A program made the position numbers and the translations under genes. A DNA stretch of 64,000 nt. Origin: Loripinus fragilis. Its lineage: Eukaryota > Mollusca > Bivalvia > Lucinida > Lucinidae. The stretch is taken from assembly GCA_964019695.1 (NCBI GenBank), contig CAXHUL010000250.1, positions 186,001-250,000 of the forward strand, in the 5' to 3' direction. Each line of letters opens with the position of its first letter. Positions within the stretch are counted from its first letter, which is position 1. Below the pieces are notes generated by a model, which made no database searches, was not told the DNA's origin, and was given only the letters and a program-made list of their open reading frames with translations. This document shows positions 29,690 to 40,672 of the stretch, in pieces.

Positions 29690-30072
29690 AATTATTATAT
29701 GATCTATAAATAAACATCTTCTGATTGGCCCAGATGCATATCCACTCGAGTCAATAAAACTACATATTACATGGTTTGCTGGATGTGACGTTGCAAAGCA
29801 CACGGCACGAGATAATATTGACTGGCTTACGGGAAGTGAAGTCAGAACGTCAAGTTATTTCGCATGATCCATCTGTAACGTCAACGTTTTAATGGTCTAA
29901 AATGGCAGGACATGCATAACATACATTTATAATATAATAAAGCAATTGTTGACTTATGTTTCTGTAGACATGGAGTGTTATTGAACAGTAAACTTAATCA
30001 TATTGACGTTTACTGTTCAATAACACTCCATGTCTACCTCAACATAAGTCAATAATTGTATAATAATAATAA
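29690..30072. mobile_element. foldback MITE (family M)
   Basis: The hairpin 29930-30072 has arms of about 58 bp (CAATTGTTGACTTATGTTTC, GACATGGAGTGTTATTGAAC and complements). The flanking part carries ACGTCA motifs (GATGTGACGTTGC, AGAACGTCAAG, GTAACGTCAACG). Confidence 0.7.
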
Positions 30073-30482
30073 GTCTTTATTTTCAGAGGGCAACACATTT
30101 AGCATTAAACCGCTCATCTATCCATAAAGCCTTCAATAAACTACCTAAAATACAAGTGTAAAATACAAAGATGATTTACATGAATAAAAAATAATACAAG
30201 CATCATGGAACACTTTCACACCTACATATGCACAGCACACATTTGAACATACATTTTATACTTATGTAAATCGTACATGTACTTCTAGACAGAAGTGTGT
30301 AATTATACTCAATTTACCAATTTCTCAACCAAAACACATGTTCTGGGGCAATCAAAAGAAGCATTTCAAATGTTCAAACTGACGAACAAACAATATTCAC
30401 AATTTTCCACTCAAAATTATGTTCATATGGACATATGCATAAGTTTCAAAATTGAGAGGTCTGGATTTCTTCAACATACGTA

Positions 30483-30812
30483 ATACAATGTATTATAGAC
30501 TGGATTTCATCCACTTAATACAATGTATAGGCTGGATTTCATCCACTTAATACAATGTATAGGCTGGATTTCATCCACTTAATACAATGTATAGGCTGGA
30601 TTTCATCCACTTAATACAATGTATAGGCTGGATTTCATCAACATAATACAATGTATAGGCTGGATTTCATCCACTTAATACAATGTATAGGCTGGATTTC
30701 ATCAACATAATACAATGTATAGGCTGGATTTCATCCACTTAATACAATGTATAGACTGGATTTCATCCACATAATACAATGTATAGGCTGGATTTCTTCC
30801 ACTTAATACAAC
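30483..30812. repeat. 32-bp minisatellite, about 10 units
   Basis: ATAGGCTGG recurs every 32 bp (30527, 30559, ...). Unit: ATAGGCTGGATTTCATCCAC, TTAATACAATGT. CATCAACA variants recur. Confidence 0.95.
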
Positions 30813-30936
30813 ATATATGAAAATCATCAACAGTTTCTAAATTCTTTAATCAGTCTAGTAAATTGTTCTAAATGACTGGACCTGAATAAATTCGGCTTTG
30901 AAAGTTTATTTTGTAGCTTTGGAGCATATAACATTG

Positions 30937-31395
30937 ATTTAGCCTTCCATATAACATGGATTTAGCCTTTCATATAACATAGATTTGGCCTTTCATATAA
31001 CATAAATTTGGCCTTTCACATAACATAAATTTGGCCTTTCATAGAACATAAAATTGGCCTTTCATATAACATAGATTAGGCATTTCATATAACCTGGAAT
31101 TGGCTTTTCTTATAACATTGATTTAGCCTTCCATTAACATGGATTTAGCCTTTCATATAACAGATTTGGCCTTTCATATAGCATAGATTTGGCCTTTCAT
31201 ATAACATAAATTTGGCCTTTCATATAACAGATTTGGCCATTCATATAACATAGATTTGACATAAATTTGGCCTTTCATATAACAAATTTAGCCTTTCATA
31301 TAACAAATTTGGCCTTTAATATATATCATAGATTTGGCCTTTCATATGATAGATTGGACCGTTCATGTAACAGATTTGGCCTTTCATATAACATA
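30937..31395. repeat. 23-bp minisatellite, about 20 degenerate units
   Basis: Unit TTTGGCCTTTCATATAACAT plus AAA, with shortened (CATATAACAGA) and diverged forms. Confidence 0.9.
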
Positions 31396-31630
31396 TATGA
31401 AAGTGTGTTAATATGTTAAACATTTTATGCTCACCCATACTGTTGGCAGTGTTATATTGGTAATTAACAAAGATTTTACTAAAAATTCTATTCAGATCAT
31501 ATAGATATGTTCCTCCCCATATGTACAATTGTATTCTGTGTTCAATGGATAAATAGTCCTTCAATAAATTTTGATAAGTCATAGATTTAAAGAGTTTGTT
31601 TAGCAATAAAATTAATATTGTTGGTAGTTT

Positions 31631-31866
31631 GAGCCAGTGCATGAGATTTCCAACAATGTAGTATGTGCGACCAGCAAAGGCTCAGACCAGCCTGCGCATA
31701 TGTGCAGTCTGATCAGAGCCTTTGCAAGTGGCTTGAGTATTCTATGATTGTTAAGCTACTGACTGAATACCATTTGGAGTTCCTATGATAAAAAGGCGGC
31801 TGCAGAGGCTAGTCCAAGTCTACACTTGACAAAATGTCCAATTCTTGGAAATTTCATGCTGCGGCT
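31631..31866 (-). mobile_element. MITE family G, copy 6
   Basis: GAGCCAGTGCATGAGATTTC ... TTCATGCTGCGGCTC. Confidence 0.75.
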
Positions 31867-32268
31867 CAAATGTCAGCGAGCAATCAATAACATTCTCAAT
31901 TTTTATAATAGAAGCACTGCAGATACTGCATAATAGTTCTCTGCAAGTAACGGACCTTTACCCAAACCCTTGGGTCAAGGATGTATAAGGGCAAAAACTT
32001 AATTGTTGGATGCTCATAGCTTCATTCCTTTTTAAGGATTATTGATGGTTTGAGCCTTATATGCCTATTTTTCTGACCCCCAAGAATGCTGTTTTGGGGC
32101 TTCTTGTGTGATGTATGTAGTTTCATTGCAATAGTTGAATCAAATGTCAAGAAATGAATTTAAAGTATCCTAATATTTATGGTATATATAATCTAGGTAT
32201 GATATAATACCTTGAACAGTAAGGTGTTTACTTGTAAATAGAACTCATTGCATGCCAGTGGAGAATTT
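31867..32268. other. nothing recognised
   Basis: AT-rich, no supported exon or repeat. Confidence 0.4.
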
Positions 32269-32269
32269 T

Positions 32270-32412
32270 GTCATCTGCAGATAAGCTTTGCAAACAGTTT
32301 AAACCCAGATCAGGACAAACAGAACACTCTTATAGCGTTCCTGAGCAATTTTTCTTAATTTTGAAAAAAGCCAGCAGATAACTAAAAGCATGAGAAATTA
32401 CCCAGCATGCAA
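32270..32412. mobile_element. MITE family H copy (core deleted)
   Basis: TTGTCATCTGCAGATAAGCT, GCAAACAGTTTAAACCCAGA, then AAATTACCCAGCATGCAAAG. The palindromic right half is missing. Confidence 0.6.
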
Positions 32413-32845
32413 AGATATAAGTACAGAATGATTGCAAAGGAATGTGTCATAAAATAACTAAACTTATTTCGTATGAAAAAAAATATACATAAACCATGCT
32501 AATTCTACTTCTAATCTTTATGTACTTTATATTAAACTAGCGCACAATATGAACCAAACAAGGAGGTTGGTGCTAGAGAACCCCGTAGAGAACACATTCC
32601 TGTCATTTATTCCTTATTCCGTAGAAAAAGTATTTCATGGGCTTTGGTCCTGGTTTTTTGAGCTGCAGAACATCATTCCCTGCCCCCTTGTGCCAGAAAC
32701 ATTCCGCGCCACCTTGTGCCAGAAAGCCACCTTCATACAACGTGTAAAATAAGGGAACACATATACAGACAAAATTTTTGCTGGCACAATGAAACAAATC
32801 CATTTTTTTCCTAGTTTGTATAGATGTACTAAGACCTTTGAGTAA

Positions 32846-33055
32846 GGTAAAGTCGGGTATATTCGGACAGACAGCTAAACTCAGGCAGTGACCTTGTTTG
32901 TTTCATATTTCAAATATTGGAATAAAAAATAAATTAACTAAGCAGTGAAAATCCTGATGAGACGGCTCATAAGGAGCCGTCTCATCTGGATTTACACTGT
33001 TTGCAAATGTGTGTCCGAATTTACCTGATGTCCGAATTTACCCAACTTTACCCTA
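32846..33055. mobile_element. MITE family N with TIRs
   Basis: Left AAGGTAAAGTCGGGTATATT then CGGACA. Right TGTCCGAATTTACCCAACTT then TACCC. Inside is the perfect hairpin GAGACGGCTCATAAGGAGCC/GTCTC. Confidence 0.7.
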
Positions 33056-33238
33056 ATGGCTCATTTTATTTCAAAAGGTTGATGCATAACAAGTAACATG
33101 AGCCAGTCAGCCTGGAACACCTATGTGTGTCACAATCTTATAGTAAATATAGGTAAAAGTCTGAAACCCCTATTTCTAGATCTATATTTGTAATATTGTA
33201 AATACAGTCAGGCTTCAAGACTTTTTATTTATCTTCTA

Positions 33239-33313
33239 GGTGCTCTTTATTCCTGAAGGATCCAGGTCTCCAGATTATTTATTGCAAGAATATGTACTCT
33301 TGAAAATGGTGTA
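33239..33313 (+). CDS. candidate short exon, unknown
   Basis: After an acceptor-like TTTATTTATCTTCTAG, 75 nt read VLFIPEGSRSPDYLLQEYVL then LKMV and stop. The composition looks coding, but there is no donor, no partner exon with agreeing phase and no family. It could be chance or a relic. Confidence 0.25.
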
Positions 33314-33563
33314 GATCCAGATCAGCTGGTTCCTGAGGTCAGCTCATCCTGTTTGACACCATTTCATCTTGATAATGAATTAATAGTAATAATAAGTTTG
33401 CACCATGGATTTCAAATTGGAAAATCATTTAGTGTGAGCTTCCAATCAAAAACTTAAATTTGTGCTTAAATAGGAACACAAGCCTTTGTTAGATCAAGTA
33501 CAGTATGTTACATGGTATATGTACCATGGTATAAAATACATGTACATGGGAATGTATTTCCAG

Positions 33564-33868
33564 AATTGAGCAAGATGAACCAGAGAATTAATATAATGGT
33601 ATCTCCACTAGCGAAAGAGAGCACACCACCAAGGAAACACTTTCAGCAGCTAAGGACATTCTGGGAGAAGAAAAGATCTGGTACGCCAAATGAGCCAACA
33701 TTTGTATCTGCAGGTGAAAACAAAGATCCAGGATCAATGAGAGATATGATTCTGAGAGTCAAGAGTGTGGCTCGGAACACAAGGAAGAAGAAGAAGTCTC
33801 CAAGACAACTGGGACCTTTGTCATACCACAGGAGCTTGAAGTTATGTCCTTATATCACACCTATATAG
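33564..33868 (+). CDS. candidate exon, basic protein fragment, unknown
   Basis: Preceded by TGTATTTCCAG. The frame contains MNQRINIMVSPLAKESTPPR and KHFQQLRTFWEKKRSGTPNE, then a Lys/Arg run (NTRKKKKSPRQLG), ending at TAG. Residue composition (S/P/K-rich, few rare codons) is unlike the surrounding repeats and no MITE covers it. A possible internal donor is CTGCAG|GTGAAA near 33713. I recognise no domain. It may be a real 3' exon of a gene whose other exons I cannot find. Confidence 0.35.
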
Positions 33869-33952
33869 CTTCAAGACCAAAAGCTGATAGTGTCATTCAG
33901 GGGATAACAATTCCTTCACAAATTATTCAGCGAATGAAAAAAACAGTACCCG

Positions 33953-34183
33953 TCTTTAACCTTCATGAATATTCATGCTTAGCTCCACATACTATGAATA
34001 ATTATATAAATAAACTTTCATGTCTGTACATCTATAGAACAAAGAAATTACTTGCCAGGTCTACTTGTGTAGGACCAAATCTTATCATATTTCCTTAAGC
34101 AAACATAGCAGGCCCTGCTCAGTCAGCTCTTACAAGAACTGCCTGATCTGGGTCTGTTTACAAAAGTGTTAAAGGGTGTTGTT
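33953..34183. mobile_element. MITE family B, copy 3
   Basis: TTTAACCTTCATGAATATTC ... GTGTTAAAGGGTG, overlapping the tail of the frame at 33844-34098, which is therefore not coding. Confidence 0.75.
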
Positions 34184-34459
34184 ATATGACTCCTATAAAA
34201 GACCTTCTCTGATTGGCTGAAACTGGCTTGCACCGGTTGTGACAAATCTTGATGTCAAACAGTGATGAGCTCAAGACAGGTAACATAACTGACACAGAGC
34301 TAAAAATAGATTGAACTAGATCTAGCCCATGTGACATTAAGTTTTGTCACTGCTACCTGAGAGCTAAAAATAGATATTGCAACACTGACTGATTTCTTAT
34401 GTATATTTCACAGGTAAAAAGTTTCAATTCAGAATTTGTTCATTTTATGAGAACAGCAT

Positions 34460-34690
34460 TTAACCCATTTATGCCAAATGGAATTTCACACCGTTATCAA
34501 TTGGAACAGTCCATTTCTGTTTTAAGGGGTGTTAGGTGGTATTTTTTCATTTTTATTCAAGTTTTAATAGAAATTTATGCAAGCAAACAGTGGAGACCCT
34601 GATCAGACGCCGCATTCTGTGGCGTCTGATCTGGGTCTGCACTATTTGCCTATGTCCCACAAAAAGGACGCTAGGCATATATGGGTTAAA
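34460..34690. mobile_element. MITE family J, copy 1
   Basis: TTAACCCATTTATGCCAAAT and the inverted GGCATATATGGGTTAAA. The inner hairpin 34583-34649 has core ATCAGACGCCGCATTCTGTG. A partial copy lies at 42120-42260. Frames at 34399-34748 are shadows. Confidence 0.75.
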
Positions 34691-34816
34691 ATGCAATTAT
34701 TTTGCTTATCTCATAAGAGTTGCAGAAATTTGGGAAGTATATTGTTGAAATAATCTTCCTAGGAACATCCAACTTGAGTAAACTTATAGATATGAAAATA
34801 AAAGAGAGACAGTGTC

Positions 34817-34979
34817 ATATAACAAAACAATTGGTGCATTCTTTTTTGGTTAACATCAGGATTAGTCAACCCTCGAAAGTGATGTTCACCTCGGCTTCGC
34901 CTCGGTGAACATCACTGTTCTCGGGTTGACAAATCCTGATGTTAACCTCAAAAGAATGCATCAATTGTATATTGTTATG
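34817..34979. repeat. 163-bp near-perfect palindrome
   Basis: Arms of about 75 bp centred near 34892: CATATAACAAAACAATTGGT ... GTGATGTTCACCTCGGCTTC, then its complement to CAATTGTATATTGTTATG. A foldback MITE. Confidence 0.8.
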
Positions 34980-35009
34980 AGGTAAAGGATTTACTCTTTG
35001 CCTACTGGG

Positions 35010-35185
35010 TAATTTTGCATGCTTTTGTCAACTGCGGACTTCTTACAAAATCAATTTTCCAGGAAAACTATTAGTGTGAAACAGTTTGGATCCCAATTAG
35101 ACCCAACATTTTGTTGGGCCTGATCTATGTCCAAACTGTTTGCAAAGATTATCAGCAGGTGACACTAGTAGGCAAATAGTTAAAC
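35010..35185. mobile_element. MITE family H copy
   Basis: GGGTAATTTTGCATGCTTTT, GAAACAGTTTGGATCCCAAT, core CCCAACATTTTGTTGGG, TCCAAACTGTTTGCAAAGAT. Confidence 0.75.
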
Positions 35186-35404
35186 CTACATGTGAAGCTA
35201 TCATGTGAAGAGAGTTGTAAAACTTGTGAGCAACAGCTGCACAGAGAGGTATGCTCACACCAATCAGCTATGTGATAACTGCCAACACCTCATGAGAGGG
35301 CTCAAATGTACACTGAACAAAATTTCTGATAGGTCATCTCTGTTTTATTCAAAACAATACACCAATCTTTAGTATGGTAAACAAATTAATGAGACCTACG
35401 AATC

Positions 35405-35648
35405 ATATGGGCCTAGTCGCGACAAAACCTGTCTTCGGGGGTTTGCAAACAACAAATGTGCAGACCAGCCTGCGCATGCGCACAGTCTGATCAGTGCCTT
35501 TGTTATTCGCTTTACGGAAAGTACTGTATGTAAACTTCCTACAGGTAAAATTTCAATTTTCTAGCTAGTCTATGTAGCTGAGGATACTGGTTTGAAACTC
35601 GCTTTGTCAGAAACCTCGTGGACAGGTTTTGCCGCAACGCGGCCCATT
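35405..35648. mobile_element. MITE family A, copy 3
   Basis: CATATGGGCCTAGTCGCGAC to CAACGCGGCCCATTA, inner AGCCTGCGCATGCGCACAGT. Confidence 0.85.
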
Positions 35649-35745
35649 ATCTTTAATACTTCTTTTGCAAAACTCAAACAAAGGATAACTAATTAGGAAG
35701 GATCAATTAGAAATTGTGGTCAGTGTATTTTACAGAACTATAATG

Positions 35746-36677
35746 CACTAGTCATTTGTAACCACTGCCACCCCCCCACCCTGGGGTATAGCGGGGACTT
35801 TTTTCCCAGCAAATCTCTACTAGAAGCCCTGCACTGCGGGACAATCAGATGGTAAACTCTGGGCTAAATGACCCAGCACTGCGGGGCTCAACCTGATGGT
35901 CAAGTCTCGGCTAAAAAAACTTGAGCGGCTTGCCCAGGAACAGCGTCTTGCTTTTATTTACTTAAAATAATGATATTTAAAACTCAGGCTCCAAAATACA
36001 TAAAATAATGATATTTAAAACTCAGGCTCCAAAATACAAATGTCTTGCTTTTATTTACTTAAAATAATGATATTTAAAACTCAGGCTCCAAAATACAAAT
36101 GTCTTGCTTTATTTACTTAAAATAATGATATTTAAAACTCAGGCTCCAAAATACAAATGTCACATTAATTGACAAGTAATGCCGACATTAGTGGGTGGGG
36201 TGAGTTTTGGGAGATATCATTGGATTTTCAACAACAACAACAAGTTAGTTCCTTCTTTCGGAAGAAAATCATCATGCCTAATGAAGAAATGTAAAATTAA
36301 GTTTATAAACACTGTTCTCTAGTTTTACAAACAAAATTCAACAAATATTGGAATGACTTATGGATGGAAATAATGAAAAATCGGCAGCAGACTGACCAGA
36401 AAATTTTCAGAGATTTCAGTCACACAGACGATCTACCGTAAACTCAGGGTACTATCATCAAGACCAATTTTCACTTTCAGTGTGTAACTGAGCGGGTGCT
36501 AAACATTATCCATGATTTCACAGAAAATATATACATGAAGCTGTAATCCCCACTATTTTGGCGCAAAAACAAAACCACTGCATTCACTCGCCACTGCCAG
36601 GACATGGCGAAAGTAAAAACCCGGCACATTTCCCCCGGGGGTGGGGTGGGGGGCCGTGATTACAAATGACTAGTGCA
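35746..36677. mobile_element. TIR element K (about 930 bp)
   Basis: Left end TGCACTAGTCATTTGTAACC then ACTGCCACCCCCCCACCC. The right end is its complement (GGGGTGGGGGGCCGTGATTA then CAAATGACTAGTGCA). No transposase frame. It contains a tandem array at 35946-36160. Confidence 0.75.
35946..36160. repeat. tandem repeat x4 inside element K
   Basis: ATAATGATATTTAAAACTCA and GGCTCCAAAATACAAATGT, four units of about 38-60 bp. Confidence 0.85.
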
Positions 36678-36732
36678 TAAAGTGCATTTAACTATTTCAG
36701 ACCAATGCTGAAATATTTTACTAATCTCTTGG

Positions 36733-36800
36733 TCAAACAGTGTAGACCCAGATCAGACAGCTCCCTAAGGAGCTCTCTGATCTGGTTGACACTAGTTGCC
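36733..36800. repeat. short hairpin (H/J-type core)
   Basis: CAAACAGTGTAGACCCAGAT, core CAGACAGCTCCCTAAGGAGC, then CTGATCTGG and GACACTAGTTGCC. Confidence 0.6.
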
Positions 36801-37146
36801 TCTGCTCTTCCACAAGTGAATGATTTTAGCAAAAATATGCAGCAGATGACTAGAGCAGACATTTTCAGATGCAATTAATACAGGCTAAGTGTAAATCTTT
36901 AGTATACTAGAATGAAATCTACTGCATAATGTATTTGTGAGTAAATAGACCATAAGGTGACCAGCCAAGGATCAGACCAGCCTTTGCAAATACACAGTCT
37001 AACATGAACCTTCACTGCTCATGCTTTATGGTGTCCAAGTAAATGAACAAGAGAACTAGGAATTTCAAAGTGATATTGCCAAAATAACAGAAAAACACAT
37101 TATGTAATTGTCTCTCTTCTGGCAAATAATGATAAAACTTCGATAA

Positions 37147-37618
37147 GGCCAGAATTCTTTTATTAGTTGATTTACAAACCCTCCTACTGTAATTTTCCGG
37201 AAAGTAAGAAAAAAATAAAATTTAATTTCTAAATTTTTTTTTTTATTTTATCCGCTGACTCTAAATATTATTTGTTTCATTGGAAAAAAATAATATTTTT
37301 TTGAGGTTCTTTCAGTGTATTTTTGAGAGTGACACTGTAAAAAGTGATTGTCCTGTCCAGATTTTTAGGAAAATGATAAAATAGTCAAAATTTAATACAG
37401 ACTGTTGGTCTATCTATTACTAGTTTTACTGTTTCTGGAGATAATAAAAAAAAGCTCTGGGGAAAAAAAAAGCTCCTGGAAAAAAAAAAAAAAAAAGCTC
37501 TGAAAATGACCAGCTAACTGGTCATTTTCAGAGCTTTTTTATTTTATTTCTTTTCGTCCCCCGGACCTAAATCTGAAAAAAAATTCCCGTAAATCAACTA
37601 ATAAAAAAAATTCTGGCC
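37147..37618. mobile_element. TIR element D (about 470 bp)
   Basis: Left GGCCAGAATTCTTTTATTAG TTGATTTAC. Right is the complement ending at 37618. Near the right third a perfect hairpin, GCTCTGAAAATGACCAGCTA then its complement, is flanked by A and T runs. Confidence 0.75.
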
Positions 37619-37890
37619 TAACTAATAGTCTGTAATTTCACTGCTCGAGTCTATATTGATGTTAACTTGTTTATATGAACTGAATGCTCGTGTCTTTTTG
37701 TTTTTGTTGCTGTTGTTGTTTTGTTGTTTTCATGAAACTCCAGAGATCCAGGACTGAGACTTGAGGTACAAAACCTGAAATGAAAAAAAAAATTATTTAA
37801 AAATAAAGAACAAAAAGAGTGAAATGTATCTCTGTCAAGACTAATGCAAGCCTCCAGATAAGATGACAATATTGATGTTTTTATTTCTCT

Positions 37891-38243
37891 CACAACATAT
37901 GTTTTGGGTATTGACAAAAGAACGGTCTCAATGAGATGGCTTTTTGAGCACCCAAAACTTGTTTAATGTATGTTTTGGGTATTCAAAAGAACCGTCTCAA
38001 TGAGATGGCTTTTTGAGCACCAAAAACTTGTTTACTGTATGTTTTGCTTATTCAAAAGAACCGTCTCAATGAGATGGCTTTTTGAGCACCAAAAACTTGT
38101 TTAACGTATGTTTTGGGTTTTCAAAAGAACCGTCTCAATGAGATGGCTTTTTGAGCACCCAAAACTTGTTTAACATATGCTTTGGGTATTCAAAAGAACC
38201 GTCTCAATGAGATGGCTTTTTGAGCACCCAAAACTGGTTTAAC
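37891..38243. repeat. 69-bp tandem repeat x5 of a MITE-E core
   Basis: Units start at 37901, 37972, 38041, 38110 and 38179. Each is itself a hairpin: GTTTTGGGTATTCAAAAGAA, CCGTCTCAATGAGATGGC, TTTTTGAGCACCCAAAAC. Confidence 0.9.
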
Positions 38244-38334
38244 CTGAAGGATAAAAATTTATTCAAAATTTTAGCATCCAAATTATTCCTGATCTGAATC
38301 GAAGACTCGCTGAACATTTTCCCTGCTAGATCAT

Positions 38335-38440
38335 CTAGATTGTCCTCTGCTGATTAGCTTCGCAAAGTTTGGCCAAGACAGAATGTCAGTCCTGATCTGG
38401 ATCCAAACCATTTGCACTCTAATAATTGTTTGTTAAAGAA
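38335..38440. mobile_element. MITE family H, partial
   Basis: CTCTGCTGATTAGCTTCGCA and CTGATCTGGATCCAAACCAT. Confidence 0.5.
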
Positions 38441-38449
38441 TATTTTTGG

Positions 38450-38640
38450 ATTGATTTGATTCTTTACGTCCCAGTCAACATTTTTAGTCATGTCAGGATG
38501 GGTCTTCCTGGGTTTTCCTGTACTTAGCAAGAATTAATGTGTCTTGCTCAGAAACACAAGACAGAGCCATCGGTGAGGCTTAAACACCGCAACCCTTCAA
38601 TCATGAGTCAAGTACTCTACCACTAAGCCACTCTGCTCCC
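38450..38640 (-). mobile_element. SINE-1 (minus)
   Basis: TTGATTCTTTACGTCCCAGT at its 3' end, CTACCACTAAGCCACTCTGC at its tRNA head. The B-box is diverged. Confidence 0.75.
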
Positions 38641-38679
38641 ATATGCTGCATTTTGTGATGTACATTGATATAATAATTT

Positions 38680-38915
38680 GAGCCAGTACATGTGATTTCC
38701 AACAATGTGGCATTTTGATAAGTGTAGACTCAGATGAGCCTGTGCAGCCTCCTGTTAAGCTTAGAAACTCCAAATGGTCTTCAGTCAGTGGCTTAACATT
38801 CATAGAATACTCAAGCGACTAGCAAAGGCTCTGATCAGACTGCTTATGCGCAGGCTGATCTGAGGCTTTGTTGGTCGCACATACCATTTTGTTAGAAATC
38901 TCATGCACTGGCTCA
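38680..38915 (+). mobile_element. MITE family G, copy 7
   Basis: GAGCCAGTACATGTGATTTC to TCATGCACTGGCTCA. The minus frame at 38597-38803 is a shadow. Confidence 0.75.
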
Positions 38916-39533
38916 TATAGTTGATATTTTCAAAGGATCGGTAAATAAAAGGTTAGAAAATTTAGCAAGTGAACTATCCAAACATCATAAATAGAGATGA
39001 GAATTTCACAAGCTGTAAAAGCAGATAAAATTAGCAAAATATGTTTACCGACAAAAAATAGAAAATTCATGAATCTGATCCGAGTAGGTTGATATCCTGG
39101 CTGATCCGAGATTTCACTCTGCATAGATCTATGGTAAATGTGCTGAGCTTCCAAGCATTAGATTTTTCTGATTCCAAGCATTAGATTTTTCTGCCAAAAA
39201 TGCAAAGGCAAACAGTGTAGACCCAGATCAGGGTTTAACCTCTTTGCTATTCTGACAAGCATTCTGTCCTGATGACCAACATTTTAATTGGGAATAAAAG
39301 AAATAAAGTGTTTGAAATATTAGAACATTCACCATAATTCTGTGTGTTTTGACATGCACAAACTCAATAAATCTCCACTTTGCCTTAAGAAACCTATCTA
39401 ATAAAGAGCTATGACAAGTTAACTTTGCAAATTAGGTAATTTTTTTATGATTGTCTACTTTTCCAAAATCAACATTAAAAAATTTCTTTCAGGATTATCA
39501 TCAAAATCTTACAGTTTGGCATGATCTGGACCC

Positions 39534-39990
39534 ATAATGTTTACAAAAGTTATCAGCAGACAACACTGGTAGATAGAGAATTAAAAATAAGATATCATTT
39601 GAACATGCTGTATAAGGCATTCATATACTTAGAAATTCTATGATCTCGACCCATAATGTTCACAAAGGTTATCAGCAGATAACACTGGCAGATAGAGAAT
39701 TAAAAGTAAGATATCATTTGAACTGCTGTATAAGGCATTCATATAGTTAGAAATTCTATGTTCTCGACCCATAATGTTCACAAAGGTTATCAGCAGACAA
39801 CACTGGCAGATAGAGAATTAAAAGTAAGATATCATTTGAACTGCTGTATAAGGCATTCATATACTTAGAAATTCTATGATCTCGACCCATAATGTTCACA
39901 AAGGTTATCAGCAGACAACACTGGCAGATAGAGAATTAAAAGTAAGATATCATTTGAACAAGCATTCATATACTTAGAAATTCTATGTTA
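39534..39990. repeat. 118-bp tandem repeat x4
   Basis: ATAATGTTCACAAAGGTTAT starts at 39534, 39653, 39771 and 39889. It includes GTTATCAGCAGACAACACTG, a MITE-H end, so the array probably grew from a MITE-H. Confidence 0.9.
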
Positions 39991-40097
39991 CATAAAGTAA
40001 AAGTCCTTTGCTAGACTTCAATATTAACAGGATTAAGTCAATTCAAACATAATGAGACTTGCAAACAAACATCTATGTGTTTTGTTTACTTGTTTTA

Positions 40098-40672
40098 TTT
40101 CTTTAAGTCCCAAGTCAACAGCTATGGTCATGGCAGGATGGTACTTCATGCACATACTTTTGCTTGTAACTGACAACAACCCTTCTTGAAGGATTCAGTG
40201 GAAGGGAGGAAAATGAACGTAGAAACCAAGTCAACAGCTATGGTCATGGCAGGAGGGTATGTTCACCTAACCACACTTTTTCCTGGGCAAGCTTGAACAA
40301 GTGGTTAACCAGAGGTACTTCGTGTACATACTTTTGCTTGTAACTGACAACAACCCTTCTTGAAGAATTCAGTTGAAGGGAGGAAAATGACCGTAGAAAC
40401 CAAGTCAACAGCTATGGTCATGGCAGGATGGTATGTTCACCTAACCCCACTTTTTTCTGGGCAAGCTTGAACAAGTGGTTAACCAGAAGTACTTCATGCA
40501 CATACTTTTGCTTGTAACTGACAACCCTTCTTGAAGGATTCAGCGGAAGGGAGAAAAATGATTGTAGAAACCAAGCCAACAGCTATGGTCATGGCAGGAT
40601 GGTATGTTCGCCTAACCACACTTTTCCTGGGCAAGCTTGAACAAGTGGTTAACCAGAAGTACTTCCAGGGGC
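40098..40672 (-). repeat. about 173-bp tandem repeat x3-4 of a SINE-2 tail
   Basis: AAGTCAACAGCTATGGTCAT near 40112, 40228, 40402 and (as AAGCCAACAG) 40573, with ACTTTTGCTTGTAACTGACA and AAGGGAGGAAAATGA. These match the 3' part of SINE-2. Confidence 0.85.

Noticed and set aside
30483..30812. CRISPR-like 32-bp repeats
   Set aside because: Direct tandem units without spacers.
34399..34908. three overlapping plus frames
   Set aside because: They cover MITE-J and the adjacent palindrome.
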